From contig CAWHDH010000021.1 in assembly GCA_963828075.1 (NCBI GenBank), forward strand, positions 3,348,001 through 3,412,000: a stretch of DNA of 64,000 bases. Reading direction: 5' to 3'. The notes below the pieces were generated by a model that searched no databases, had not been told where the DNA came from, and worked only from the letters and a program-made list of their open reading frames with translations. Origin of the DNA: JACCYI01 sp963828075 (GTDB lineage: Bacteria; Actinomycetota; Thermoleophilia; Solirubrobacterales; Solirubrobacteraceae). Numbering within the stretch: the first letter of the stretch is position 1; every line of letters starts with the position of its first letter. A program made the position numbers and the translations under genes. Positions 34,124 to 44,096 of this stretch are shown one piece after another.

Positions 34124-35242
34124 ATGGGTCCCTTCGGACGCAAGGACAAGGACTCGCAGGGCGATGAGCCGCCCCGGGACGACGCCGCGGCCGACGCCGC
34201 CGACGAGCGCCCGCGCGACGAGGGCACGTGGCTCCAGGAGGACACCGACCCGGCGCCGCAGGACGAGCAGGCCACCAAGGAGAGCGCCCAGCCGTCGGCG
34301 GCTCCGCTCGAGGAGCGGTCGACCGACGCCGCCGTGGTCGACGAGCCCGGCTCCCAGGACGACTACGAGTCCTCCAAGCTGCGCGGCGCCGCCGCCCGCG
34401 AGGAATACGCCCGCAGCATGGTCCCGCCCGGCGGCGACATCAGCGACGAGTACCGCTGGCACACCGGCACGAACCGCCCGACCGGCGTCCCGGACGCCGT
34501 CGAGTTCGTCGAGGTCCACAAGGCCTTCGGCCGCAACAAGATCCTGCGCGGCCTCAACATGGGCATCCCCGAGGGCAAGATCTCGATGATCCTCGGCCCG
34601 TCGGGCACGGGCAAGTCGGTGTGCATCAAGCACATGGTCGGTCTGCTCTACCCCGACGACGGCGACGTCCTGGTCCACGGCGAGTCGGTCCCCAACATGA
34701 AGGACGACGAGCTGTTCGAGATGCGCAAGAAGTTCGGCGTGCTCTTCCAGGACGGCGCGCTGTTCGGCTCGATGAACCTGTTCGACAACGTCTGCTTCCC
34801 GCTGCGCCAGCACACGGACAAGTCGGAGGAGGAGATCGGCGAGATCGTCTCGCGGCGCCTGCGCGAGGTGGGCCTCGAGGGCGCGCACGACAAGATGCCC
34901 AACGAGCTCTCCGGCGGGATGCGCAAGCGCGCCGGCTTCGCCCGGGCGCTCGTGCTCGACCCCGACATCGTGCTCTTCGACGAGCCCGACTCGGGCCTGG
35001 ACCCGGTCCGCACGGCGCTGCTGTGCGAGCTCATCCAGGAGATCCACGAAGAGAACGGCGGCGCCTACGTCGTCATCACCCACGACATCATGTCCGCCAA
35101 GCGGGTGGCCGAGCACATCTCTGTGCTGTGGAAAGGCCGGATCGTCGAATCCGGCCCTGCGGAGGAGCTGTTCAACTCCGACAACATGTTCGTCCGCCAG
35201 TTCCTCTCGGGCGCCTCGCGCGGGCCGCTCGGGATGGAGTGA
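34124..35242 (+). CDS. MlaF/Mkl-type ABC ATPase with a long acidic N-terminal extension
   Basis: A 372-residue ATPase powering the Mce importer. Residues 1 to about 122 are a low-complexity, Asp/Glu-rich, probably disordered extension. The ABC domain follows: Walker A GPSGTGKS (158-165), signature ELSGGMRKR (261-269), and Walker B DIVLFDEPDSGLDP (281-294). Mycobacterial Mce ATPases (Mkl/MceG) are usually encoded away from mce operons; here the ATPase sits between the permeases and the first Mce gene. The start is ATG 34124; GGAGG lies 12 bases upstream, a long spacing. Confidence 0.9.
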   Translation: MGPFGRKDKDSQGDEPPRDDAAADAADERPRDEGTWLQEDTDPAPQDEQATKESAQPSAAPLEERSTDAAVVDEPGSQDDYESSKLRGAAAREEYARSMVPPGGDISDEYRWHTGTNRPTGVPDAVEFVEVHKAFGRNKILRGLNMGIPEGKISMILGPSGTGKSVCIKHMVGLLYPDDGDVLVHGESVPNMKDDELFEMRKKFGVLFQDGALFGSMNLFDNVCFPLRQHTDKSEEEIGEIVSRRLREVGLEGAHDKMPNELSGGMRKRAGFARALVLDPDIVLFDEPDSGLDPVRTALLCELIQEIHEENGGAYVVITHDIMSAKRVAEHISVLWKGRIVESGPAEELFNSDNMFVRQFLSGASRGPLGME

Positions 35243-35379
35243 AATCACGTTCGCCTGCCTCAACGCAAGCTGAACAAACCGCGGTTAGGGTCCAGGCGCG
35301 TTCGGGGGCTTGACCTCGTGCGCGCTGGAGGAGCCGAACTGTCCGTATCGACACATCCGCCCGCGTCCGGGAAGGGCGC

Positions 35380-36729
35380 TTGAGCTTCGCTCGCGCCGCG
35401 GCGCTCGGGGCGCTGGTGCTGGCCGTGGCCGTCGTGGCGGTCCTGCTGTTGCGCGGCTCGGCGACACACGAGTACGCGATGTACTTCCAGAACGCCGGGC
35501 AGCTCGTCAAGGGCGACGACATCCAGATCGGCGGCCGCCGGATCGGCACGATCAAGGAGATCACGCTCACCTCCGGCAACGAGGCGAAGGTGCTCGCCGA
35601 GGTCCAGGAGCCCTATGCGCCGCTGCGGACCGGGACGCGCGCGACGATCCGCCAGACGTCGCTCTCGGGCATCGCGAACCGCTACATCGCGCTGACCCCG
35701 GCGCCCGACTCGGCCAAGGAGATCGAGGACGGCGGCGAGTTGCGCGCCGACGTGACCACCGCGCCCGTCGACCTCGACCAGCTCTTCAACACGCTCGACG
35801 AGAAGACGCGCAAGGACCTCCAGAACGTCATCCAGGGCTTCTCCGCGCAGTTCGAGGACAAGGGCCCGGAGGCCAACGCGGCGGCGCGCTACTTCAACCC
35901 CGCGCTGTCGACCTCGCGCCGCCTCGTCAACCAGCTCAACGAGGACTCGGGCGCGCTCAGCCGCTTCCTGGTCAACTCCTCCGAGGCGGTCACCGCGCTG
36001 GCCGAGCGCCGCGACGACCTGGCCGGGCTGGTCTCGAACTCCAACACGGTCGCCGGGGCGGTGGCCCAGGAGAGCGACGCGCTCGCCGTGACGCTCCAGC
36101 GGCTCCCCGGCACGTTGCGCAAGGCGAACACGACGTTCGTGAACCTGCGCGCCACGCTCGACGACCTCGACGTCCTGGTCGAGGAGTCCAAGCCGGCGAC
36201 GCGGCGGCTCGCCCCGTTCTTCCGCGAGCTGCGCCCGTTGCTGCGCGAGTCGCGGCCGACGATCCGCGACCTGCGCACGCTGATCCGCCGGGCCGGCCCC
36301 GACAACGACCTCGTCGAGGCCACGCGCAAGCTGCCCGGCCTGCAGCGGGTGGCCACGCCCGCCTTCCAGCACTCGACCGAGGCGCTGCAGGACCTGCAGC
36401 CGATCCTCGAGTTCATCCGCCCCTACACGCCGGACTTCACGGGCTGGCTGCGCGACTTCGGCCAGGGCTCCGCGAACTACGACGCCAACGGCCACTTCGC
36501 CCGCATCCAGCCGATGTTCAACGCGTTCTCCCTCCGCGACAACGGCGCGGCCGGCGTGCTCACCCCGATCCCGCCCGGCAACCGCTTCGACGGCCTCGAG
36601 TTCGGCTTCGTCAAGCGCTGCCCCGGCGCCGCCACCCAGACGCCACCGGACGGCTCGGCGCCGTTCACCGACGGGACGAACCTGTCCGCCGACGACTGCG
36701 ATCCGTCGCTGAGGCTGCCCGGCCCGTGA
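35380..36729 (+). CDS. Mce protein 1 (MlaD-domain lipid-transfer subunit)
   Basis: A 449-residue Mce protein. One N-terminal membrane anchor (AALGALVLAVAVVAVLLL) is followed by an MlaD/MCE domain (about 30-115; YFQNAGQLVKGDDIQIGGRR). A long alpha-helical region (about 120-370), which would form part of the transport tunnel, precedes a C-terminal domain with two cysteines (FVKRCPGAA, SADDCDPS). The start is TTG 35380 with GGAAGGG 3 bases upstream. It is the first of six Mce genes, separated from the ATPase by 137 bp without a recognised gene. Confidence 0.88.
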   Translation: MSFARAAALGALVLAVAVVAVLLLRGSATHEYAMYFQNAGQLVKGDDIQIGGRRIGTIKEITLTSGNEAKVLAEVQEPYAPLRTGTRATIRQTSLSGIANRYIALTPAPDSAKEIEDGGELRADVTTAPVDLDQLFNTLDEKTRKDLQNVIQGFSAQFEDKGPEANAAARYFNPALSTSRRLVNQLNEDSGALSRFLVNSSEAVTALAERRDDLAGLVSNSNTVAGAVAQESDALAVTLQRLPGTLRKANTTFVNLRATLDDLDVLVEESKPATRRLAPFFRELRPLLRESRPTIRDLRTLIRRAGPDNDLVEATRKLPGLQRVATPAFQHSTEALQDLQPILEFIRPYTPDFTGWLRDFGQGSANYDANGHFARIQPMFNAFSLRDNGAAGVLTPIPPGNRFDGLEFGFVKRCPGAATQTPPDGSAPFTDGTNLSADDCDPSLRLPGP

Positions 36730-38255
36730 AACGCGTCCTGGGCACCGGGCTCATCCTCGCCGCCGCCGCCACGGTCGCGCTCTTCGGCCTGGGCGCCGGC
36801 GACTCCAACGACGGCGACGACTACCTCGTCCGCGCGATCTTCCACAACGCCGGGTTCGTGATCGCCGGCGAGGACGTGAAGGTCGCCGGGGTCAAGGTCG
36901 GGTCGATCCACTCGCTCGACGTCACGCCCGACAACAAGGCGGTCGTCGTCCTGAAGATCGACGAGCCCGGCTATCAGGACTTCCGCGAGGACGCCCACTG
37001 CATCGTGCGCCCGCAGTCGCTGATCGGCGAGAAGTTCGTCGAGTGCGAGCCGACCCAGAAGCGCGCCGTCGGCGCGGCCGGCGCGCCGGCCCTCAAGAAG
37101 ATCGACGCCGGGGTGGGCACCGGCCAGTACCTGCTGCCGGTCCAGAACACGAGCAAGTCGGTCGACATCGACCTGCTCAACAACACCATGCGCCTGCCCT
37201 ACCGGCAGCGGTTCTCGATCATCCTCAACGAGCTCGGGACGGGCCTCGCCGGCCGCGGCGACGATCTCCGCACGGTGATCCGCCAGGCCGACCCGGCGCT
37301 GCGCGAGATCGACCGGGTGCTCGACATCCTGGCCGAGCAGAACCAGACGCTGACCCAGCTCGCCACGAACTCCGACGAGGCCCTCGCGCCGCTGACCCGC
37401 GAGCGGCGCCGGGTGACGAGCTTCATCGAGCAGTCGGCGGAGGTCGCCGAGGCCACCGCCGAGCGCCGGGCCGACCTCGAGGCCGACTTCGAGCGGCTGC
37501 CGCGCTTCCTCGACGAGCTGACGCCGACGATGCGGGCGCTCGGCTCGTTCTCCGATCAGGCGACGCCGGTGTTCGCCGACCTCCGGGCCCGCGCCCCGCA
37601 GATCAACGAGGTCATCCGCGAGATGGGCCCGTTCGCGCGGGCCGCGACGCCGGCGCTCGAGACCCTCGGCGAGGCGACGAAGATCGGCGTGCCCGCCCTG
37701 CGCGAGGCGCAGCCGATCGTGCGCGACCTGCGCACGTTCGCCCGCGAGGTCCGCCCCGTCGCGGCGACGCTCGCCGCGGTGCTGACGTCGTTCCAGAAGA
37801 CGAACGGCATCGAGCGCTTCATGGACTACATGCTCTACCAGGCGACGGCGGTCAACGGCTTCGACTCCTTCGGCCACTACCTGCGTGCCGCGCTGCTGGT
37901 CAACACCTGCTCGAACTACACGACGACCCCGATCCAGGGCTGCTCGGCGAACTTCCGCAAGCCCGAGGCCGAGGAGGCGTCGGCGTCCGCCGCGGCCGCA
38001 GCCGTCAGCGACGACGACATCACGCTGAAGCGCACGGCGCGCGTGCTGGCGGGCGAGGATCCGCAGAAGGTGCTCGAGGACACGCGCGGCGCCGAGGAGC
38101 CCTCCGAGTCGCGCTCCGCGGCCAAGCCCAAGGCCACCCCGACGCCCGCGCCCGAGCCGGAGCCCGAGGCAACGCCGGCCCCGTCTGCCCCGCCCGCCGC
38201 TCAGCCCAGCCAGGACGCCCTGCTCGACTACCTGTTCGGGGGGGAGGGCAAGTGA
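36726..38255 (+). CDS. Mce protein 2
   Basis: A 509-residue Mce protein starting at GTG 36726, which overlaps the previous stop (GTGA). Features are an anchor near residues 3-22, an MlaD domain (FHNAGFVIAGEDVKVAGVKV, PQSLIGEKFVECEP), a helical tunnel region rich in RLPRFLDELTP-like repeats, and a long Ala/Pro/Glu-rich tail (about 430-500) ending ALLDYLFGG. The tail is likely disordered and extracytoplasmic. Confidence 0.88.
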   Translation: MKRVLGTGLILAAAATVALFGLGAGDSNDGDDYLVRAIFHNAGFVIAGEDVKVAGVKVGSIHSLDVTPDNKAVVVLKIDEPGYQDFREDAHCIVRPQSLIGEKFVECEPTQKRAVGAAGAPALKKIDAGVGTGQYLLPVQNTSKSVDIDLLNNTMRLPYRQRFSIILNELGTGLAGRGDDLRTVIRQADPALREIDRVLDILAEQNQTLTQLATNSDEALAPLTRERRRVTSFIEQSAEVAEATAERRADLEADFERLPRFLDELTPTMRALGSFSDQATPVFADLRARAPQINEVIREMGPFARAATPALETLGEATKIGVPALREAQPIVRDLRTFAREVRPVAATLAAVLTSFQKTNGIERFMDYMLYQATAVNGFDSFGHYLRAALLVNTCSNYTTTPIQGCSANFRKPEAEEASASAAAAAVSDDDITLKRTARVLAGEDPQKVLEDTRGAEEPSESRSAAKPKATPTPAPEPEPEATPAPSAPPAAQPSQDALLDYLFGGEGK

Positions 38256-39655
38256 GGCGGCGAGGCGGCAGCGGCATCGCCGGCAACCCCGTCCTGATCG
38301 GCGCCGCGACCCAGCTCGTGGTGATCGTGGCGGTGTTCCTCTCCTACAACGCCAACCAGGGCCTGCCGTTCGTGCCGACCTACCAGCTGGCGATGGACGC
38401 GCCGAGCGCCGCCAACCTCGTGCGCGGCAACGAGGTGCGGATCGGCGGCGCCCGGGTCGGGACGGTCAGCCAGATCGACGCCAAGCGGCGCCCCGACGGG
38501 ACGAGCTACGCGCGGTTGACGCTGAAGCTCGAGAAGGACGTCGACCCGCTGCCCAACGACTCCAAGGTGCTCATCCGGCCGCGGTCCGCGCTCGGCCTGA
38601 AGTACGTCGAGATCACGCGCGGCCGGTCGGCGGAGGGCTTCACCGACGGCGACACGATCCCGTTCGCCTCCTCAACGCCCGAGCAGGTCGAGTTCGACGA
38701 CGTGATCAACACGTTCGACGACAAGACCCGTGACGCGATGCAGCGCAACCTCGACGGCTTCGGCACGGCGCTGGTCGGCCGCGGCGCGGACCTCAACCTG
38801 GCGATCGGCGCGTTCCGGCCGCTGCTGCGCGACGTCATCCCGGTCGCGCGCAACCTCGCGTCGCCCGAGACCGACCTGCGCGGCTTCATCGGCGGGCTCA
38901 GCCGGGCCGCCGCCGAGGTCGCCCCGGTGGCCGAGACCCAGGCCGACCTGTTCGGCAACCTCGACACGACGTTCGCCGCCCTGCGCCAGGTCGCCCGCCC
39001 GTTCATCCAGGAAGCGATCAGCGAGGGGCGCCCGGCGCTCGACGCGGCGATCCGCTCGCTGCCCGCCCAGCGGCCGTTCCTGGCCAACTCCGAGGGTCTG
39101 TTCGCCGAGCTGCGGCCTGGCGTCCGGGCCCTGCGCACCGCGGCGCCCGACCTCGCAGAGGCGTTCCGCGTGGGCACCCCCGCGCTGCGGCGCTCCGTGG
39201 CGATGAACCGGCGCCTCGGCCCGCTCTTCACCTCGCTGCGCGAGTTCGCCAACGACCCGCAGGCGCCGCGGGGCATCCGCCGGCTCACCGAGACCAACCG
39301 GGTCCTGCGCCCGACGCTCGACCACCTCGCGCCCGTGCAGACCGTCTGCAACTACGCGTCGCTGTGGTTCCGCAACGTCTCCTCGCACCTCTCCGAGGGC
39401 GACGCGCTCGGCACCTGGCAGCGGTTCATCATCGTCGCCGTGCCGGCGGGCCCGAACAACGAGGGCGGCCCGTCCTCCAAGCCGGCCGACGGCCCCACCG
39501 AGGCGAACCACCTGCACTCCAACCCGTACCCGAACACCGCCTCGCCCGGCCAGCCGCGCGAGTGCGAGGCGGGCAACGAGACCTACGACAAGGGCAAGAC
39601 GACGCTCGGCAACGACCCGGGGACCCAGCAGCTCACCACGGAGGGGACGCCCTGA
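38252..39655 (+). CDS. Mce protein 3
   Basis: A 467-residue Mce protein, GTG start overlapping the previous stop (GTGA). Features are an anchor about 12-30 (PVLIGAATQLVVIVAVFLS), an MlaD domain (APSAANLVRGNEVRIGGARV, PRSALGLKYVEI), the helical region, and a C-terminal part with cysteines (QTVCNYASLWFRNV, PRECEAG) shared by this subfamily. Confidence 0.88.
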   Translation: MRRRGGSGIAGNPVLIGAATQLVVIVAVFLSYNANQGLPFVPTYQLAMDAPSAANLVRGNEVRIGGARVGTVSQIDAKRRPDGTSYARLTLKLEKDVDPLPNDSKVLIRPRSALGLKYVEITRGRSAEGFTDGDTIPFASSTPEQVEFDDVINTFDDKTRDAMQRNLDGFGTALVGRGADLNLAIGAFRPLLRDVIPVARNLASPETDLRGFIGGLSRAAAEVAPVAETQADLFGNLDTTFAALRQVARPFIQEAISEGRPALDAAIRSLPAQRPFLANSEGLFAELRPGVRALRTAAPDLAEAFRVGTPALRRSVAMNRRLGPLFTSLREFANDPQAPRGIRRLTETNRVLRPTLDHLAPVQTVCNYASLWFRNVSSHLSEGDALGTWQRFIIVAVPAGPNNEGGPSSKPADGPTEANHLHSNPYPNTASPGQPRECEAGNETYDKGKTTLGNDPGTQQLTTEGTP

Positions 39656-41160
39656 TGGCCGTCGGACGCCGCGCCCAGCCCCGGGGCCCGAGCCCGCTCT
39701 TCGTCGGCCTCCTCGCCCTGCTCCTCATCGTGATCGGCACCTACCTGGGCTTCACCAAGGACATCCCGTTCACCCGGCCGTTCGAGGTCAAGGGCGTGTT
39801 CCAGTCGGCGAACTCGATCCGGCTGAACTCGCCGGTGCGGATCGCGGGCGTCAACGTGGGCAAGGTCAAGAAGGTCGAGCCGCAGGCGGGCACCGACGCG
39901 GCGATCGTGACCATGCAGATCTCCAAGCAGGGGCTGCCGATCCACAAGGACGCCACCGCCAAGATCCGCCCGCGCATCTTCCTGGAGGGCAACTTCTTCG
40001 TCGACCTGCGCCCGGGGACGCCGAGCGCGCCGACGGTCGACGACGGCTACACCCTGCGCGTCACCCAGACGGCGACGCCCGTCCAGCTCGACCAGGTCCT
40101 CACCGCGCTGCAGGACGACACGCGCGAGGACCTCAAGGACGTGCTCGACGGCCTCGGGACCGCGCTCAACACGGAGCCGACTGCGGAGGAGGACCGCGGG
40201 GTGCATCCCTCGACGCGCGGTGAGACCGGTGCCGAGTCGTTCAACGACAACTACGACGACGCCGGGATCGCGCTGCGCTCCACGTCCCAGGTCAACGAGG
40301 CGCTCCTGGGCACGCAGCCCGACGCGGACCTGCAGCGGCTCATCCGCGGGACGAGCCGGGCGACCGCCGGGCTCGCGCGCAACGAGGAGCAGCTCAAGGA
40401 CCTCATCTCCAACTTCAACAAGACGATGGCCTCGCTCGCGAGCGAGGACACGAACCTGCGCGCGACGATCCGCGAGCTCCCGCCGACGCTGGCGGCGGCC
40501 GACGGGGCGCTGGACTCGCTCAACGCCGCGTTCCCGCCGACGCGCGCCTTCGCGCGGGAGATCCTCCCCGGCGTGCGTGAGACGCCCGCGACCATCAACG
40601 CCTCGTTCCCGTGGATCGCCCAGACCCGCAAGCTGGTCTCCCGCCCGGAGCTCGGGGGCCTCGTGCGCGACCTGTCGCCGGCCACCCGCGACCTCGCCCG
40701 CGTGACCGACGCCGCGCGCGACTTCCTGCCGCAGACCGACCTGCTGTCGCGCTGCGCGACCGACGTGATCTTCCCGACGGGCGACGTGGTCATCAAGGAC
40801 GAGTTCACGACCGGCGCGCCGAACTACCGCGAGTTCTTCTACGCGCTCGTGGGCCTCTCGGGCGAGGGCCAGAACTTCGACGGCAACGGCCAGTACGTCC
40901 GCTTCCAGCCGGGCGGCGGCGCGCAGACGATCTCGCTCGGCTCGGCGACCGCCGACACCGGGCAGCTGTTCGGCAACGCCGCTGTCGCGCCGATCGGGAC
41001 GCGTCCGCGGCACCCGGGCAGGCGCTCGGCGTACCGGCCCGACGCCACCTGTTACAAGAACGAGCGCCCCGACCTCAACGGCCCCGCCGCCGCCCTCGGC
41101 GCGCCCGATCCGGCGCGACCCGCCGTGCCCCCGCCGGCCCGCAAGCGGGTGAGCAAGTGA
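39655..41160 (+). CDS. Mce protein 4
   Basis: A 501-residue Mce protein whose ATG shares one base with the previous TGA (TGATG). Anchor LFVGLLALLLIVIGTYLGF; MlaD domain with FQSANSIRLNSPVRIAGVNV and LEGNFFVDLRPG. The helical region carries SNFNKTMASLASEDTNLRAT-type repeats. C-terminal cysteines occur in LSRCATDVIF and RPDATCYKNE. In its C-terminal half it keeps FYALVGLSGEGQNFDGNGQY, typical of actinobacterial Mce proteins. Confidence 0.88.
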   Translation: MAVGRRAQPRGPSPLFVGLLALLLIVIGTYLGFTKDIPFTRPFEVKGVFQSANSIRLNSPVRIAGVNVGKVKKVEPQAGTDAAIVTMQISKQGLPIHKDATAKIRPRIFLEGNFFVDLRPGTPSAPTVDDGYTLRVTQTATPVQLDQVLTALQDDTREDLKDVLDGLGTALNTEPTAEEDRGVHPSTRGETGAESFNDNYDDAGIALRSTSQVNEALLGTQPDADLQRLIRGTSRATAGLARNEEQLKDLISNFNKTMASLASEDTNLRATIRELPPTLAAADGALDSLNAAFPPTRAFAREILPGVRETPATINASFPWIAQTRKLVSRPELGGLVRDLSPATRDLARVTDAARDFLPQTDLLSRCATDVIFPTGDVVIKDEFTTGAPNYREFFYALVGLSGEGQNFDGNGQYVRFQPGGGAQTISLGSATADTGQLFGNAAVAPIGTRPRHPGRRSAYRPDATCYKNERPDLNGPAAALGAPDPARPAVPPPARKRVSK

Positions 41161-42587
41161 CCAGGGCGATCCGCAAGCACCTGCCCGACTTCGTGGCGAT
41201 CCTGGCGCTGTTCGTCGTCGCCGCCGGCGTGAGCGGCTACATCCTGTCCAACCAGCGGCTCAAACTGCCGGACTGGGTCCCGGTCCTCGGCAGTGAGTTC
41301 TACACGGTCACCGCCGCGTTCTCGACCGCCCAGGCCGTGACGCCGGGCCAGGGCCAGACCGTCGACATCGCGGGCGTCCAGGTCGGCGAGATCTCCAAGG
41401 TGACGCTCGAGGACGGCCGGGCGATCATCACCATGAGGCTCCAGAAGAAGTACGAGGGGCGGGTGAACAAGGACGCCACCGCGCTGCTGCGCCCGAAGAC
41501 CGGCCTCAAGGACATGGTCGTCGAGCTCAACCCCGGCACCAAGAAGGCCGGCGCGCTGCCCGAGCTGGGCCGGATCCCCGTCTCTGAGACGCTGCCCGAC
41601 GTCAACCTCGACGAGGTCCTCGCGTCGCTCGACACCGACACCCGCGACTATCTCCGGCTGCTCGTCGGCGGCGGCGGGGAGGCGCTCGGCGACAACGGCG
41701 TCGCGCTGCGGCGCGCCATCAAGCGCTTCGAGCCGACCGGCCGCGCGCTGCGCGAGATCAACGAGCGGCTCGCGACGCGGCGGACCAACATCCGCCGCGT
41801 CATCCACAACTTCTCGCTCCTGATGGAGGAGCTGGGCGCCAAGGACGACCAGCTCGCCGAGTGGGTCGACAGCTCCAACGCCGTCTTCGCCTCGCTGGCC
41901 GCCCAGGACCGGAACCTGCGCGCCAGCATCTCGAAGCTGCCGACCGCGCTCGCGGCGACGCAGACCGGCCTGGCCAAGACCGAGGCGCTGGCCGACGAGC
42001 TCGGCCCCGCCCTCGGCGCGCTGCGCCCCGCCGCCCGCGCCCTCGGGCCGTCGCTGCGCGCCACGCGGCCGTTCCTGCGCACCACGACGCCGATCATCCG
42101 CGACGAGCTGCGCCCGTTCGCGCGCAGCGCCCAGCCGTTCGTGCGCGAGCTGCGCCCGACGATGCGCGACCTCGCGGCGGCGACGCCGGATCTCGACACC
42201 ACGTTCAAGGTCCTCAACGCGCTGGTCAACACGCTCACCTACAACCCGCCCGGGCCGAAGGAGGAGGGCTACCTCTTCTGGCTCTCGTGGGTCAACCACA
42301 TCGGCGCGACCGTGTTCGCGACCCAGGACGCCCACGGCCCGATCCGCCGCGGCGTGGTCGTGGTCAGCTGCACCTCGCTCGCCGTCCTCGACCAGGTCAC
42401 GCAGGTCAACCCCCAGCTCGGCACGCTGGTGGAGCTTCTGAACCCGCCGCAGACCGCGGCGGCCTGCCCGCGGTCGACCGGCCCGGGCACGACCCCGTCG
42501 CCGACGCCCACGGCGACGCCGCTGCCCGTGCCCACCGTGCCGGCGGTGCCGGTCGGGCGCCTCACCTCCAGCGTGGGTGGTCGCTAG
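41157..42587 (+). CDS. Mce protein 5
   Basis: A 476-residue Mce protein, GTG start overlapping the previous stop (GTGA). Anchor FVAILALFVVAAGVSGYILS; MlaD domain with FSTAQAVTPGQGQTVDIAGV and RPKTGLKDMVVELNPGT; the helical region; and a C-terminal segment (GYLFWLSWVNHIGATVFATQ) found in MceE-like proteins, ending in a Thr/Pro-rich tail. Confidence 0.88.
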   Translation: MTRAIRKHLPDFVAILALFVVAAGVSGYILSNQRLKLPDWVPVLGSEFYTVTAAFSTAQAVTPGQGQTVDIAGVQVGEISKVTLEDGRAIITMRLQKKYEGRVNKDATALLRPKTGLKDMVVELNPGTKKAGALPELGRIPVSETLPDVNLDEVLASLDTDTRDYLRLLVGGGGEALGDNGVALRRAIKRFEPTGRALREINERLATRRTNIRRVIHNFSLLMEELGAKDDQLAEWVDSSNAVFASLAAQDRNLRASISKLPTALAATQTGLAKTEALADELGPALGALRPAARALGPSLRATRPFLRTTTPIIRDELRPFARSAQPFVRELRPTMRDLAAATPDLDTTFKVLNALVNTLTYNPPGPKEEGYLFWLSWVNHIGATVFATQDAHGPIRRGVVVVSCTSLAVLDQVTQVNPQLGTLVELLNPPQTAAACPRSTGPGTTPSPTPTATPLPVPTVPAVPVGRLTSSVGGR

Positions 42588-44092
42588 TGCAGAAGTCCGC
42601 CCTTTCCCCCGTCCGCGTCGGGATCATGGCCGCGTTCGCGCTGTCGTGCTTCGGGCTGCTGCTCTTCCTGTGGCTCGCCTTCGGCGGGCCCGTGCCGCTC
42701 AAGCCGGAGGGCTATCGCTTCAAGACGTCGTTCGGCGAGGCCACACAGCTCGCCCAGGAGGCCGACGTCCGAATCTCCGGCGTGCCCGTGGGCAAGGTCA
42801 AGACGATCCTGCCGTCCAAGCGCTCGGGCCGCTCGGACGTGGTGATCGAGCTCGAGCCGCGCTACGCGCCGCTGCCGTCGGACGCCAAGGCGATCCTGCG
42901 CCAGAAGACGCTGCTGGGCGAGACCTACGTCGAGCTGACGCCGGGGACCAAGTCGGCCAAGCCGATCGCCGAGGGCGGCCGGCTGTCGGCCTCCCAGGTG
43001 TCGCCGACCGTCGAGCTCGACGAGATCTACCGCGCGTTCGATCCCAAGACGCGCCAGGCGTTCCGCACCTGGATGCAGACGCAGGCGTCCGCGGTCGAGG
43101 GGCGCGGCAAGGACCTCAACGACGCGCTCGGCAACCTGGCGCCGTTCGCGGAGGACACGGCGGCGATCGTCGACACGCTGAACTCCCAGGAGGGCGCGGT
43201 CCGCCGCGTGGTGTCCAACACCGGCGTCGTCTTCAACGCGCTCACCGAGCGCGAGGGCCAGCTGAGCGGGCTGATCCAGAACGCCAACGCCGTCTTCCGC
43301 ACCACTGCCTCGCGCGACCAGGACCTGCAGGCGATCTTCCGCATCCTGCCGACGTTCTCGCGCGAGTCCACGCTGACGCTGACGCGGCTCGAGCGGTTCG
43401 CGCGCGACACCAACCCGCTCGTCACGCAGCTGCGCCCGGCGGCCCGCGAGCTGAGCCCGACCCTGATCGCGCTGCGCGACATCTCCCCAGACCTGCGCGC
43501 GCTGTTCCGCGAGCTCGATCCGCTGATCACCGCGTCGCGCACCGGATTCCCGGCCGCCTCGCGGATCCTGCGGGACATCCGCCCGCTGCTCGCCCAGGTC
43601 GACCCGGCGCTGCGCCAGCTCAACCCGATCCTCGAGTTCCTGGGGGTCTACAAGCAGGAGATCAACGCCTTCTTCGCCAACACCGTCGCCGCGACCCAGG
43701 CCAGACCGGCGGCGCAGGAGCCGACCTACCTGCGGACGACGAACCCGCTGAACCTCGAGAACCTCGCGGTCTATCCGCGCCGGCTCGGGACCAACCGGAC
43801 CAACCCGTACATGCACACGGGCGGCTCCCGCAAGCTCCCGGGCGGCCTGGACTCGTTCGAGACGCGCCACTGCGGCCGGGGTATCCCGGTGATCTCGCAG
43901 GCGGGGGAGGGCGTGACGGGCGAGCTGCCGATCATCGCCCCGATCACGCAGCAGCTGTTCAGCCAGCTCAACACGTTCGCGGTGCCGGTCACCACCGCGC
44001 AGGGCGCCGCCGCGCCGCCGTGCCGCCAGCAGGCGCCGCTGACGTTCATGGGTGAGACCGGGCAGTACCCGCACGTCCGCGAAGCGCCGTAG
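42587..44092 (+). CDS. Mce protein 6
   Basis: A 501-residue Mce protein whose GTG shares one base with the preceding TAG (TAGTG). Anchor AAFALSCFGLLLFLWLAF; MlaD domain with FGEATQLAQEADVRISGVPV and RQKTLLGETYVELTPG; a helical region; and a C-terminal domain with FETRHCGRGIPVIS and PPCRQQAPL. It is the last Mce subunit; six different subunits match the usual mceA-F set, probably assembling as a heterohexamer. Confidence 0.88.
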   Translation: MQKSALSPVRVGIMAAFALSCFGLLLFLWLAFGGPVPLKPEGYRFKTSFGEATQLAQEADVRISGVPVGKVKTILPSKRSGRSDVVIELEPRYAPLPSDAKAILRQKTLLGETYVELTPGTKSAKPIAEGGRLSASQVSPTVELDEIYRAFDPKTRQAFRTWMQTQASAVEGRGKDLNDALGNLAPFAEDTAAIVDTLNSQEGAVRRVVSNTGVVFNALTEREGQLSGLIQNANAVFRTTASRDQDLQAIFRILPTFSRESTLTLTRLERFARDTNPLVTQLRPAARELSPTLIALRDISPDLRALFRELDPLITASRTGFPAASRILRDIRPLLAQVDPALRQLNPILEFLGVYKQEINAFFANTVAATQARPAAQEPTYLRTTNPLNLENLAVYPRRLGTNRTNPYMHTGGSRKLPGGLDSFETRHCGRGIPVISQAGEGVTGELPIIAPITQQLFSQLNTFAVPVTTAQGAAAPPCRQQAPLTFMGETGQYPHVREAP

Positions 44093-44096
44093 CGCC

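Noticed and set aside
35243..35379. Internal promoter for the Mce genes (TTGACC near 35310)
   Set aside because: A -35-like word is present but no convincing -10 lies at the right distance; the gap may simply be an untranslated spacer.
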